Of a stretch of DNA of 64,000 bases, positions 24,280 to 37,679 are shown in pieces; positions within the stretch are counted from its first letter, which is position 1; each line of letters opens with the position of its first letter. Made by a program: the position numbers and the translations under genes. Location of the stretch: contig JAMJFZ010001261.1 in NCBI GenBank assembly GCA_026225945.1, positions 1 through 64,000 on the forward strand. Direction: 5' to 3'. The notes beneath the pieces were generated by a model. It had not been told where the DNA came from and did no database searches. It worked only from the letters and a program-made list of their open reading frames with translations. Source of the stretch: Cricetomys ansorgei. Taxonomy: Eukaryota; Chordata; Mammalia; Rodentia; Nesomyidae.

Positions 24280-24809
24280 CAGGACATAGATACTTCACAA
24301 AATTTGTAGAGATAAAAAATTCAACAAAATTATTGAAAAAAAATTCACAAATATAAAGAAAGAGATTCCTATAAAAGTACAAGAAGCTTATAGAACATGA
24401 ATTAGACTGGACCAGAAAAGCAAGTCCCGTTGCCACAGAAAAATGAAACCACTGAAGATACAGAACAAACAAAGAATGCTAAAAACTGCAAGAGAAAAAC
24501 AACAAATCACATACAAAAGCAAACTTACTAGAATTACACTTAACTTCTTCATGGATACCTTAATGCCTAACCCTAAAGAGAAAAACTACAGAGTCTAAGG
24601 GAATACAGGTGCCAGCCCAGACTAATATTCCCAGCTAAACTGTCAATTATCATAGTCAGAGAAACCAAAATGTTTCAAGATAAATCCAAATTCAAACAAG
24701 ACCTCGTTACAAATCCTGCCCTACAGAAGGTACTAGAATGAAAACTCCAATTCAAGGAGACTAACTACAATCAAGAAATAAATAATCTCACATTATCATA
24801 CTCAACAGA

Positions 24810-24859
<50 letters not shown>

Positions 24860-27800
24860 CCACACTACAAAAATAACTACAAAATAACAGGAACTAACAA
24901 TCATTGGTCATTGATATCCCTCAAGATTAATGGTCTCCATTTCCCAACAAAAAGTAACAGACTGACAGAATGGATTTGAAAACAGAATCCGATTCCTGCT
25001 GTATACAAGAATCATACCCTGACCTCAAAGATAAACATTACCTCAGAGGAAAGCATTGGGAATAGTTTCACCAAGAGAATGGAACGAAAAAACAAGTTGA
25101 TGTTGCCATTTTAATGTCCATCAAAGTAGATTCCAAACCAAAATTAATCAGAAGAGATAGGGAAGGACATTTCATACCCATTAAGCAAAAAATCCACTAA
25201 GATGACATTGCAATTCTTCACACTTCCATCCCTAACATGAGGGCTCCAAAATTTGTAAATGATCAATGCAAAATTTAAATAAACACATTGACCTTCACAC
25301 TCTAATACTAGGAGATTTCAATACCCCACTCTCACCAACTGTCAGGCCATCCATACAAAAAATATCTGAGAAATACTGGCATTAACAAATGTTATAAAAT
25401 AAGTGTACCTAACAGACATTTACAGAGCATTTTACCCACACAAAAAGAAAACATCTTTTTCTCACCGTCTCACAAAACCTTCTCCATAACTGATCACATT
25501 GCCAAAATGCAAATATAAATAAATACAGGAAAACTAAAATAACCCCCTGCATCCTATCAGATCATGAAGGATTAATGCTCAACTTCAACAACAGCAACAG
25601 CAGAAGGCCAACAATTTCATGGAAACTCTACAACTCTACTAAATGACAACTGGGTCAAGACAGAAATAAAGGAAGAAATTAAAAACTTTCTTTAATTCAA
25701 TGAAAATGATTCTAAAAATATCCAAACTTATGTTACATGAAAAAACTATGCTATGAGGAAAATTAGTAGCACAAAGTGCCTACCAGAAAAGAGTGGAGAA
25801 TTCATATACTAGCAAATTAAGAGCAGATCTGAAAGCCCTAGAACAAAAAGAAGCAAGCATACACAGAAGAAGCAGACAACAAGAATTAATCAAACTGAGG
25901 GCTGAAATCAATAAAATAGAAACAAAGAGAACAATTCATAAAATCAATGAAAGAAAGAGCTGGTTGCTTGAGAAAATCAGCAAGATAGACAAACCCCTAG
26001 CCAAAATAATTTAAAGACAGACAGAGGATATCCAAATCACCAAACCAGAAAGAAAAAGGACGATATAAACAACTTAAACAGAACTATAACTCTCAAGGAA
26101 GTGAAGAAGCCAGTAAAGGACTTGCAATCAATAAAAAGCCAGAGCCAGATGATTTCAGGTAAGAATTATATCAGACATTCAAAGAAGAAGGAACACCAAA
26201 ATTTCTCAAGTTATTCTTAAAAACGGATGCAGAATGAACTTTTCGAAGATCATTCTATGAGGCCAGTCATGCGAATACCTAAACATCACAAAGATTCAAA
26301 AAGAAACAAAATTATATGTCACTTTCACTCATGAACATATATGCAAATGAACTCAATAAAATAGTCACAAAGCACATCCAAAAACACATAAAAGAGATTA
26401 TTCACCATTATTGAATAGCCTTGATAACAGAGAAGAAGGGATGGTTCAATATAAAGAAAATAAGTCAATGTTATCCATGACAAAAACAATAGAAAAATAG
26501 AAAAAAATAGAAAATAGAAAGAAAACACATGATCATCTCATTACAATGTGCGAAAGCTTTTGATAATATCAAACAACCCTTCAAAATAAACCTCATGGAG
26601 AGATTGAGGATAAAAAGGCCATACCAAAACATAATAAAGGTAAGTAACAGCAATCCTACTGACAACATCAAATTAAATAGAGGAAAACTCAAAGCAATTA
26701 CACTAAAATCAGAAGCAAGACGAGGCTGTTCCCTACATTTATAAATATTGAATACAGTACTTAAAGTACTAGCAAGAACAATGAGACAAGAGAAGGAGAT
26801 TAAGGGAATATGAATTCACAAGTAAACAGTCAAAATATCCTTATTTGCAGATGAGGTATTATATATAAATGACCTCAAAAACTGGATCAGGGAACTCCTA
26901 TAGCTGGTAAACAACTTCAGTGAAATGGCTGGCTACAAGATAAACTAAAAAAATTTGGAGCCCTCCTAAATACAAATGACAAATAGAGACTGAAAGAAAT
27001 AAGAGAAACAATACTCTTCACAATAGATACAAATAACATAAGGTATCTTTGTCAACTCTAACCAAGCAAGTGAAAGACTAGAATGACAAAATCTTTATGT
27101 CCTCGAAGAGGGAATTTGAAGAACTCAAAAGATTAAAAGATGTCCCATGCACCTTGATTGGTAAGATTAACATAGTAAAAATGGCCACTGTACTAAATGT
27201 AATCTAAAGACTCAATGCAATCCCTATCAAAATCCCAATATACTGCTTTAAAGATATTAAAAGGGCAATACACAACTTCATATGGAAAAACAGAAAACTT
27301 TGGATAGCTAAAATAATCCTGAAAAATAAAAGAACTTCTACAGATATCAAGATCACAGATATTATTCTGTACTACAGAGCCATAGTAATAATAACTGCAT
27401 GGTATTGGCACAAAAACAGACATGATGACCAATGGAATGGGATAAAGGATACAGGTATATAATCACACACCTATGGATAACTGATCATTTTTAAAGAAGC
27501 CAGAAAAATACAATGACAAAAAGAAAGCAGCTTTAACAAATGGTGCTGGTCTAATTAGATGTCTGAGGTAGAAAAATGCAAATAGATCCATATCTATTAC
27601 TGAGTAAAAACCTCAAGTCCAAATGGATCTAAGATCTCAATATAAAACCAGATATACTGTATCTGATTGAAGAGATAGTAGGGAATAGCCTTGAGAGCAG
27701 TGGCACAGGAGTCAACTTTTTTAACAGAACACTGAAAGGTCAGGAACAAAGATCAAAGATTAATAAGAGGACCTCATGTAACTGAAAAGCTTCTGTAAGG

Positions 27801-28035
27801 AAAATGACATTGTCAATAGGGCAAAACAGAAGCCTACAGAATGGGAAGATATTGACCAACTACACTTCCAATAGAGAGTTAACATACAAAATAAATAAAA
27901 TATGCAAGAATCTACATGTCAACAAAACAAATACCCCAATTAAAAATGGGGTGCATATCTAAACAAAGAATTAACAAAAGAGGAATCTCAAATGGCTGAG
28001 AAACACTTAAAGAAATGTTCAACATCCTTATGTAT
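24280..28035 (+). mobile_element. Decayed LINE-1 (Lx-like): ORF1 end plus ORF2
   Basis: The element is recognisable from the C-terminal part of ORF1 (about 24280-24780, including 'ttcaacaaaattattgaa' and 'gtacaagaagcttatagaac') through a CA microsatellite. The ORF2 endonuclease region follows (from about 24895, 'actaacaatcattggtc'), then the linker and reverse transcriptase. At 26844-26855 the catalytic box reads F-A-D-E rather than F-A-D-D. The C-terminal region extends to 'aaacacttaaagaaatgttc' near 28020. Many stops and frameshifts break every frame, so it encodes nothing functional. The element stops near the end of ORF2, and no 3'UTR follows directly. The part from about 26266 onward is duplicated at 41360. 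Confidence 0.92.
24814..24856 (+). repeat. (CA)n microsatellite
   Basis: Pure CA run of about 43 bp between the ORF1-like and ORF2-like parts of the LINE-1. Confidence 0.96.
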
Positions 28036-28594
28036 CTGGGATGGCTCTCTAGGGGCAATCAGCTACTGAGTATATCAGACAGTTTGTGTGGGTGTGGCTT
28101 GTAGGTGGTTGAAGGGGTTCAAGGTGGAGGTTAGAATAGGGAAAGTGTTAGGGATGCTTGTTAGGCTCAGTACTTGTGAAGCATAGACCATGGGGTCTTC
28201 AATGACACTGCAATGAGACACTTTCTTCCATTCTGGGTGCTAGGAGGTTTAGAAAATACTTCCTCATTCCAAAGGAATGCTCCAGAAACACATGACAATC
28301 TGTAGCACAGCAGAGAGGACTCAGCAATGAAATATAGATTTTTGAGCCAGGGACTGGAATCTGTCCGTTTTTGACCAAGCAAGGACATTCTGACTTGGAC
28401 CTGCCCAGAAATCCTGCTGCCGTCTACTCTACACCACACACCAAGGTGATCACTACAGCTGCCACGACAGACCTGGGTGTCATGACACTAGGTGACCATG
28501 GCCACAACCAAGCATCTAGGTAAAGGATTCCTGACAAGAAGGCTGTCCTAAGCTAACATCTGACACATTCACTTTCAAGGGATGTGTGTTCCTT
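28036..28594. other. Spacer between LINE-1 ORF2 and satellite
   Basis: This segment of about 560 bp, also present at 43099-43654, is not recognised as LINE-1 or satellite. The minus strand is open for 90 codons (28439-28167). The copy at 43635-43267 is open for longer, but the two frames diverge because of indels. It might be a fragment of an old retroelement or LTR. No function is assigned. Confidence 0.45.
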
Positions 28595-31500
28595 CCAGCT
28601 ATGATGTCATACATTGACATTGATGGTGTCACATCTACTTATTTATGATATCAGTTTATTTTAATTAGGATATCATATTTTACATTGATATTTTTACTTA
28701 ATATCAACTATGACATCTGTTCCTGGCAATTATAGCATCACATCCCTATAATTTGTCAACCAAAACTGATATCACATCCTTCTTTTGAAGATCTCATATA
28801 TTTACACATTACATTGTGGTTGTTACATCATCATAATAATGATGTAATTTTCTTCCCACTTTGATACCATATTGATATTTTGATGTCACATCATGCAAAT
28901 TATGATTTCATGCCCTTCCAAGTATGTTGTCATGTCATTCCTATTATGATGTCATATACTCATATTATTGCTTTCACATCCACCAGGTTTTTGTGTTATT
29001 TTGTTCCACTTATGAAGTCATAAATTTCTATTGATTGTGCCACATAATCCCAATTATGTTGTCACATTCTTCCTATTGTGATATCTCACATGCTTCCTAT
29101 GCTCCCTTTCAATTGTGTGGTCACAAATTATGTTGAAGTTATCACATCTTCACAATTATGATGTCCTTCCAAATATACTGTCATATACTACTTGTTATGA
29201 TATCATATATTTACATTGTTGATATCATATCAAAACAATTATGCTGTCAGTTTATTTTCAATTTTGCTGTCCTATATGTACATTGATGATATCACTTTAT
29301 CTCAACTATGCTGTAATGTCGTTCCAATATTCAAGTTACCTGTCATAATATGATGTCACTTATTTACCTCGCTGTCACATCATCATGATTATGTGGTTGT
29401 TTTCCGTAAATTATGATGTCATTTATTTACAATATTTTGCCACATAATCCTGATTATAATGTCAAATCCTTCCAATAAGCACATCTTTTCCTCTCAGTTT
29501 TGTCGGATATTTAGCTTGATGGTATTACATTGCCACAATAATGATGCCAGTTATTTCAAATTATGCTGTTACATACTTCATGTTATTATGTCATTCATTT
29601 TCTTCCCTTTACTATGGCCCATATTTTCACTGATAGGATTTTATCACATCACCCCATGTATGTAACATTCTGTTCGTTATGTTATATATTTTCACTGTTG
29701 ATGTCACATTATCACAATTATGATGGTAGTTTCAACACATTATATTACATACTGACATATATGATGTCACATAACCCAAATTATGTTGTCATTTCTTTCT
29801 AAATATCACATCATTTCCTTCCAATTGTGATATAACACACTTACCTTATTAATGTCACATCCTCCCAATTATGAAATCAGTTCCTTCCAATAATGCTGCC
29901 ATACCCTTCTTTTATTATTTCATATTTTTACATTGATGATATCATTGCAATTAATATGTTGGTTTCTTTCAATTATGGTGTCATATATTGACAGTGATGA
30001 TGGTACATAATCCATTTTTTTCTGCCAATTATCACATCATTTTCCTCCCAATTGTGGTGGAAAATCCTTAACAATGATGATGTCACATTTAAATAATGAT
30101 GACACCTCTTTCCATTTATTTTGTCATATATTTTATTATGATGTCATATATTTACATTGTTGACATCACATCCTCTTAATTATGGTATCAGTTTATTCCA
30201 ATTATGTTGTCATATATTGATATTGAAGATGTCACATCATGCCAATTGGATGTAAATTCCTTCCAAATTTGATGTCACATCCTTATTGGGATGTCATACA
30301 TTTACATTGTTTATGTAAACTTATCACAATTATGGTGTCAGTTTCTTCCAATTACGGTGTCATATAGTTACACTGCCAATGATACCTAATTCCAATTATC
30401 ATTTCATATCCTCCAATTATCACATCATTTCCTACCAACTAAGATGTGCATACTTGCATTGATGGTGTCATATAATTATGTTGTCAGTTCCTTCATTTTA
30501 TGCTGTCATTTCTCATTATACCATATATTTATATTGTTTGCAAACATCATATGGATTGTGATGTGCTTTCTTCTAATACGGTGTCCTATATTTACATGGT
30601 TGATGTGATATCACGATTAGGATGTCAGTTTCATCCAATTATGGTGACATATGTACACTGATTATACTATTATAATCCTATACTAAGATGCTTTATCCTT
30701 ACAATATCACATCATTTCCTTCAATTGTGATATCACCATGTCATATTGATGGTGTCACATCATTCAAATTATGATGTAAGTTCTTCCCAATTTTGCTGTC
30801 AAATCATTCATATTATATTATACATATACATTGTTGTTTGTCATTACCATTATTATGTTGTTTCCTTATAATTTTGTCATACAGCTCATATTATGATGAC
30901 TTATATTTACATGGCTGTAGTCACATCATGATGTGACTTTTATGATGTCAATATCTTTCAATTATATTGTCATATATTTACAACATTCATGTCAAAATTG
31001 TCAGTTTCTACCAATCGTGATTTCTTTTCATGCCATTGACGATGTAACCTAATCTGCATTATGATGTCCTATCCTCCAATTATCATGTCATATTCTTCAA
31101 ATTATGATGTCTCAGATCAACTTTGATAATGTCATGTCATCAGAATTATGATGAAAATTCCCTCATTTTTATTATGATGTCATAAATTTACATTGTTGAT
31201 GTCATATGCTGATTATGCTTTCACATTCTTCAATATCTGAGGTCATATATTTATACTGTTGAAGTAATATCGTGATTATGATATTCGCTTCTTCCAATTA
31301 GGCTTTCACCCTATTTTGGTGTCATCTATTTATATCATTGATGTACCATCATTATAACTATGATGTCAGTCCTTCCTATTATGCCATGCTTTAATTTTTG
31401 ATGACATATAGTTATGTAGTTGATATCAAATCATCATGATTGTGATGACATTTTCCTCAAATTATGAGATCATATATTGACATTGATAATTCCACATATT

Positions 31501-32960
31501 TCCAATTATGTCAATACCTTCAAAATTCAATGACATTCTTATGTTCAGACATATATAGGTTTTTTATGCCATATTTTTGTCACTTTCTTCTAATTATTAT
31601 GTCACATTGATGGTAGAATATCATATCAATTATGGTATAAGTTCCTTGCAAATATCCTGTGATACCCTTTTTATTATTATTTTATATTTACCTTGTTGAT
31701 ATTACAAATTTGCAATTATTCAATTCCTTTCATTTATGATGATATATATTTACTTTGATGATGTTACATAAACCACATTATCATGCCATGTCCTTCCAAT
31801 TATCAGGTGACTTGTTTCCAATTATGATGTCACATTCTTACATAGATACGGTGGTATAACATCCCAATTAAGCTGTCAGTTCCTTCCAAATATGTCATAT
31901 CATTCTCATTATATTTTCATATATTTATGTTATTTATTGCACATCATATTATGATGGTGTCACATTATACTAATTATGTTGGCATGTCTCTCCAATTATC
32001 ACATTATTTCTTTCTATGATATAACATATATAATTTACTAGTGTCTTATTATCTCGATTATGCTCTCACATCCTTACATTAATTTTGGCACATCATCTCA
32101 ATTATGTCTGCTTATTTGAATTATAATGATGTATATTTACACTGATAATATCAAATCACCTTAATTATGATGTCAATACCTTACAAATATAGCATGTCCT
32201 TTTTGTGATGTCATATATTTACATTCATGCCACATAATTTGCATATGATGTGAAATTCTTCTTATGATCATGTACTTTTCTTGCAATTGTGATGTTATTT
32301 ACTTATATTGATGCTGTTATGCCATCTCAATTATGATGTCAGTTTCATCCAATTATTTTGTCATGTGCTTATGATATCATATATTTACATTATTAACATA
32401 TCATCAGATGTCAGTTTCTTCAAATTGTGATGTCATTTATTGACACTGATAATCTCCCATGAACCTGATTTTGATGACAGTTATTTTCAAATATGATGTC
32501 ATATATTTACATTGTTTATGTCACAGTATCATTTATGATGTCAGTTTCCTTTGATTATGATGAACATTGCTGATGGTACATACCCCAAATTAAGACATAT
32601 CCTTCCAATTTTCATATTTCCTTTCAATTATGATGTCACTTCTTCAAGTTTATTGTTACACATCACCCCTACTATGATGTCAGTAACTTTTATTCATGCT
32701 TCTTACTAGGATATCATTTATTTACATTGTTGATGTCATATCATCACAATTATGATGTCATTTTTTCTAATTATGATGGCATATACTTACATTAATGATG
32801 ATGTCACATAATACACATTATGATGTCATATACTTCCAATCATCAGGTGATTTCATTCCAATTATGATGACAATTCCTGACATTGATTGTATAACAGGAA
32901 CACACTCATGATGTCAGTTCCATTCAATTATGCTGTTTTATCCTTCTGTGGATGATGCCA
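28595..32960 (+). repeat. TGATGTCA-type degenerate satellite, main array in block B
   Basis: About 4.4 kb of AT-rich tandem sequence. A typical stretch reads as words 'ttccaattatg', 'tgtcatatcc', 'ttatgatgtcatatattta', 'cattgttgatgtcacatcat', 'cacaattatgatgtcagtt'. In the matching array at 43655 the 'gatgtcagtt(c/t)'-like anchor recurs at alternating spacings of about 83 and 148 bp, giving a composite period near 232 bp. Every unit carries several TGATGTCA or close variants. Units differ by many substitutions and small indels, so the array is old or not homogenised. No coding potential is recognised. Strand is nominal. Confidence 0.92.
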
Positions 32961-34214
32961 AGTGTAGTGAGGGCTCTGTTTCACAAAGTTCCAGTACTAA
33001 GATGACCTTGATTGACCCTTCACTGCCCTTGACAGAAATTCACTAACACCTTTCTCTTATATTCTTTACTGTCAAAGGCCACTCACCGAAATATAGAGTT
33101 GGAATGATGTAAAAAATGCTGGTGTTAATAAAAATGAAACTAATGGCAGTACCTTGGGAAATACAAATATGCAGAAATTTGAGTCTTCCTTAGAGAATAG
33201 AACTGAGACATACATTCAGATTATAAATAAATGAAATTAGTAAGCATAAGACAGGAGGTGGAAGAAGAATTACTAAAGAAGAAACAAACTAGAGAAATTC
33301 TAGAAGCTGATGAGCTGTAGCTGGATCATCAGGTTTACATGTCCAGCTTCAGAAATATAGAATTAATATGGGCGGTGAGAGAGATCATGTACTTAATGAT
33401 ATGCTTGGTATGTTCCTGAAAATAAACTAAACAGTTCAAGGAGTCCTAATGTCCTTTTAACCTTTACAGGACTGCAATGAAGATAGGGATTGTATTGAAA
33501 CAAGAGCTCATGACAGAGTCACAGAAAAGGACATTTTAGCTCAATGAATTGCCTGTCCTCCTGAGCAAACATGTCAAATCAGGACTTTCAGGACTTTTCT
33601 CATAGCATGGAAAGACAAACAGCAGACTGCTTTTGCTTTTTGAGATCAAAGGAAAAGATGGTGGTCTTATGTTAAATAGAACAGAGAAAGGAAAGAAGAA
33701 TTTAACAAGGGTTAAATGTGACTCTTGTTAAAAAGATATGTTTGATGTAACAGGCATTATAATCCATTAACTCTATGTTCAACTTAAACAGAGTCAAACT
33801 CAAATAGCATCATCCTCTCTACCATTTCTTTAACCAAAAGGCTTTTTTTAAGGAGAAAGATGTTGAGTTAAAGAAAACGGATTTTATCATAATGTTAGCT
33901 TTTAGTTTTGACAAAATTTGCTATTTGCCTGCTTTGTTGATTTTAATATACTTATGTAATCAAGGAAGACTTTACAAAAATTACTTCCAGAGGGTATGTA
34001 ATCAATCATCAAAGTCTTAAGTGATTTTGTGTATAAATAAAGCCTTTGACAGTCACAAATTGTCAGAATATGTCAAGCCATACTGAGATGTGATTCCTCT
34101 CTGTCAGTCTCTTATGAAACAAAACTGAATGTTGTCCTGCATCTGATTCATCCCTCACCACTCTTTCATCCATCCCCTTTAAGCTCTTCCCTCACCAAGG
34201 CCGAACCTCAGCAT
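32961..34214. other. Non-satellite spacer within the array
   Basis: About 1.25 kb without satellite words, repeated at 48166-49404. It starts with 'agtgtagtgagggctctgtt' and ends near 'ctttaagctcttccctcacc'. No gene or named repeat is recognised. It may be an insertion that split an originally continuous array, because the same satellite resumes on the far side. Confidence 0.55.
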
Positions 34215-34872
34215 TTGTGATTATGATAGCATATACTTACAATGTTGATCTGGCACCATTATGATGATGATGGCAGTTTCTTCTGAAAATAACACCATAC
34301 CCTTCTTATTACAATGCTGATGTCACAGAATCCACATTAAGAAGTCATTTCTTTGAAATTATCACATCATTTCCTTCCAATTATGAAAATATGTCACATC
34401 CTCGAGGTGATGGTTGATGGTGTAATTTCCTTCCATTTTTGCAGAAATATTTTCCTTATTTTGATTTCCTTTCTTTATATTGTTGAAGTCACATCACAGT
34501 TGTGATGTCATTTTCTTACAACTGTGATAAGAAATGTTTACTTTCATGATGTCATGAAATCCACATTATGATACCAGTCTTACAATGATCAGATAATTTG
34601 TCCCAATAATGATGACCTTTTCTGGCATTAACTTTGTCACATCATCCAAATTATGATGTCTGTTCTGTTCAATCATGGTTTCTTGTATATTTTATTGTGG
34701 TGCCATATATTTACATCATGGACCTCATGTCATCATCATTATGGTGTCCATTTCATCCAATGAGTATTGCATATCCTTAAAGTGATGTTAACACATCCCT
34801 CTATTTATGATGTCAGTTCCTTTTCATTATGATATCACATACTCACGTGGATGATGTCACATTGTTGCTATG
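34215..34872 (+). repeat. TGATGTCA-type satellite, distal part in block B
   Basis: The same words resume ('attatgatgtctgttctgtt', 'tatttatgatgtcagttcc') after the spacer. It ends directly against a LINE-1 3'UTR. The counterpart at 49405-50450 is longer by several hundred bases. Confidence 0.88.
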
Positions 34873-35150
34873 CTGGATGTCTCTGAATCTTTTACTTGCT
34901 CTAGAGATATTTTACCTCCTACTGGTTTGACTCATGCAACCTTGATTTGAGTGTTTGTGCCTAGTCTTATTGTACTCTTTTATACTGTATTCTTTTGATA
35001 TCCTTGTGAGACCTGTTCTTTTCTGATGGGAAATAGAAGACCAGTGAATCTGTGAGGGCAGAGGGCATGCATAGGTAGAAAGAAAAAAAACTGATGTCAT
35101 GATGTATTATTGCATGAGAGAAGAATACAATAAACAAAAAATGCTGAGAA
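34872..35150 (+). mobile_element. LINE-1 (Lx-like) 3'UTR end, 5'-truncated
   Basis: The words 'gatgtctctgaatcttttac', 'gtgcctagtcttattgtac', 'tgatatccttgtgagacctg', 'gttcttttctgatgggaaat' and the end 'gagagaagaatacaataaac' follow the rodent LINE-1 3' end. It has an AATAAA signal and an A-rich tail near 35128-35140. It is in the same orientation as the ORF2 fragment that ends at 28035, about 6.8 kb upstream. Confidence 0.88.
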
Positions 35151-35489
35151 GGTGCCACATTACAAATAAACACCTACTTCATCAACCAAGGCTTAGTCTA
35201 AGAAATGAGTTCAAAATCTGATGAAGACATACCCAGTGGAGAACTTACCCATTGTGGATACCTCTGAAGACCAAGGTTTCCATTCCATAGTGACAATTCA
35301 TAGGAAACAAGAATTTCTCCACCAAAATTCTTTGATCAACGTATACACAACTGTAACCTGTGACAGCTGGCATTACTACCTTTAGTTCAACTGCCAGATG
35401 TGAAATCAACCTTTCAAGACTTGAGCAATGGCTTGATTTAAACCAACATATGCTGAAATGAAAGGTTGCAGCAGATACTGATTTTGAGT

Positions 35490-35521
35490 AAAACAAAACA
35501 AAAACAAAAACAAAAACAAAA
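35490..35521 (+). repeat. (AAAAAC)n simple repeat
   Basis: About five short A-rich units ending in C. The counterpart at 51661-51682 is shorter. Confidence 0.9.
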
Positions 35522-36054
35522 CCAAGAACCACAACATCTAAGCTTCTACATCCCTGCTGGCTGTATGACAGGGGATAATGAAAATCTCATTGGTGTCATG
35601 AGGAAACCACTGTGATCTCATACACAGTAACAAGGAAATAAACTTTCTAGTGTTACACAGTTCCCACTTGCTCATGACATTTCACTATAAACTTATTTAC
35701 TTTTTCCAAAATCACAAGTCTATCTTTGAGTTCTAACTCCTTTTTAGTTCTCTTACCAACAATTTAGGTAAAGTGGGTTATATAAAGCACACAAGTGAAT
35801 GAAGGTATTACATTGCCAGTCTAGCAGATTCATAGATTCTTAGACGTATTTCAGGTATTCATGCTTTCATGTCACTAGACTGGAGATGAACACCAATCTG
35901 TGTTCTGCCTTCAGATACTTCCCACTCAAAAGGACACACATTCTCTTTAATATGCTCTTTTGAATAGCAGAACCAAAACCCAGTGGAAAGATGCAAAGCA
36001 GTAGACGAATAGTGTTACAAATATCTCTTTCTGAACAAACACATGAAAACTGAG

Positions 36055-36056
<2 letters not shown>

Positions 36057-36092
<36 letters not shown>

Positions 36093-36103
36093 ACACACAC
36101 ACA
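36057..36103 (+). repeat. (CA)n microsatellite
   Basis: CA run with one TACA interruption. The block B' version at 52220-52258 is broken by AAAC interruptions. Confidence 0.96.
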
Positions 36104-37679
36104 AGATACATAAGATGGCATACATGCTGACAAATATCCATGCTTCTATTGATTCACTAGCACAGGTACCAAGAAGAGATACTTAATTGTGGATTCCTCG
36201 AAAATTGCCAGTTTACCTTGGGAAAAGCTTTTCAAATGCAATCACGAAGTCTTCGACAATCTAAGGAAAGAACTGAAAAACCTGCTTCCTCACTATTGAT
36301 ATCTTTGGGAATGACCAGAGAAAAAGACAACACTCTTGGTTCCTTCTAGACATTCTTCCCACAACCACCTTCTTCTGTACAACCAGAATCCAGGACCTAT
36401 TTTACTGCTGAACACTGAATTGTATGCATTTTGGCCTGCTATGAATTCTCACCCAGGAGCAGGTCATGTAATTCAATTGACTGATGAGCTGCTGTTCACA
36501 CAGATGTCAGTCTATTTCAGTTAATATGCTAGACACAAGAATAGACAATTGTACTCTCTGTAAAAAATACTTAGCTCTCTGATCCATTCTTTATAAACTG
36601 TATCATTCTGAGCTTCTGTTGATGGTTGTGATTGCATGGGGCACACACCAAAGATCGATCATTGTTCCTTTTTTAAAAAAGGAGGGGAGAAGTAATAAAC
36701 GTGCTATCCTAATAAATTACATACATGACACCATTTACCAAGTTTTCTGTACATTTTGAGGCTTGGCTTCCTTTCTAGGGAGAGTCCACAGTATGTATGT
36801 TTACTCACTACTTCATGGGAATTATAACATATATCCCCTATCAATGATTACAATTAGCCAATGATTTTATATACTCAGTCACAAGGATGGACAATTATAC
36901 TAATGAGAATACATGCTTCTGAACATTGTACAATCAGTGTCAACATGGGCTCCTCTTCAGAGTTTTGATTGCATGGGAATTCCACCATAGAACATTCTTT
37001 CTTTTTTAAGCTTTAAGGTGGCAAGAAGGAGAGGAGCTGAACTTCATCTACAACAGACAGCATATTCTCTCTGACCTCTGAACAATCCAAGGCTTGCATT
37101 CAAATCAGGGAACAACACATTATGAGTGATCATAGGCTAATTTGCGAGTTTCTTTAGCCCCAGCCTCTAAAATGGGTTACAATACAGTCCTATGATACCC
37201 ATTCTTCTACTGTAATCAGGGAACAACTTGCCAAAAAGAATGAACACATGACATGAAAATATGATAGCTCAAAGCATTTCTCAACCTGGATCCTTGTATT
37301 CATCCTGTGGAACTTGACGTAGGTGGAGTTAAGTAACACCAGATTTAAACTGATTCAACGATTTCAGTAGTCATTTTTTGTACATAAGCCACACAAGCAA
37401 TGAAACCTGAAAAAAGCAAACTCTTTCTATTTCATTGATTTCTAATATCCTTTGATTCCTGCATGAAGGTTTCCAGTTCTATAATTTTCACCATGAATAA
37501 TCACACATCATTCAGCTTTTCGATGATACAAATCTTTTAGCTGTAAATGATTCCTAGTCTGCTAATCAAGCTACAGTACTCCCAACTCCTTATAATAATA
37601 ATGGATTTGAAGTTTTTCTTTCAAAAATATTGTCTGAAAGGTAGATGGACTAAGAGTAACCATACAGCTCTTCTAATGG

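Larger units (their letters stand above)
26266..36666 (+). repeat. Block B: segmental duplication copy 1
   Basis: This 10.4-kb block is repeated in direct orientation at 41360-52800. The offset is 15094 at the left (26281 to 41375), 15061 near 28580, about 15201 near 33001 and 16134 at the right end (36666 to 52800). The jump reflects an extra segment of about 0.9 kb in copy 2. Contents in order are LINE-1 ORF2, a spacer, satellite array, spacer, array, LINE-1 3'UTR and the start of unit C. The right edge is abrupt. Confidence 0.93.

Noticed and set aside
25793..26014. Lys/Glu-rich 73-codon frame as an independent gene
   Set aside because: It is a surviving piece of LINE-1 ORF2 between the endonuclease and reverse transcriptase regions.
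28595..34872. CRISPR-like direct repeats with spacers
   Set aside because: The words repeat at short regular intervals, but monomers are contiguous, diverged and AT-rich. There are no identical repeats separated by unique spacers, and the genome is clearly mammalian.
35867..36141. Cys/Val-rich minus-strand frames
   Set aside because: They are translations of the CA microsatellite.
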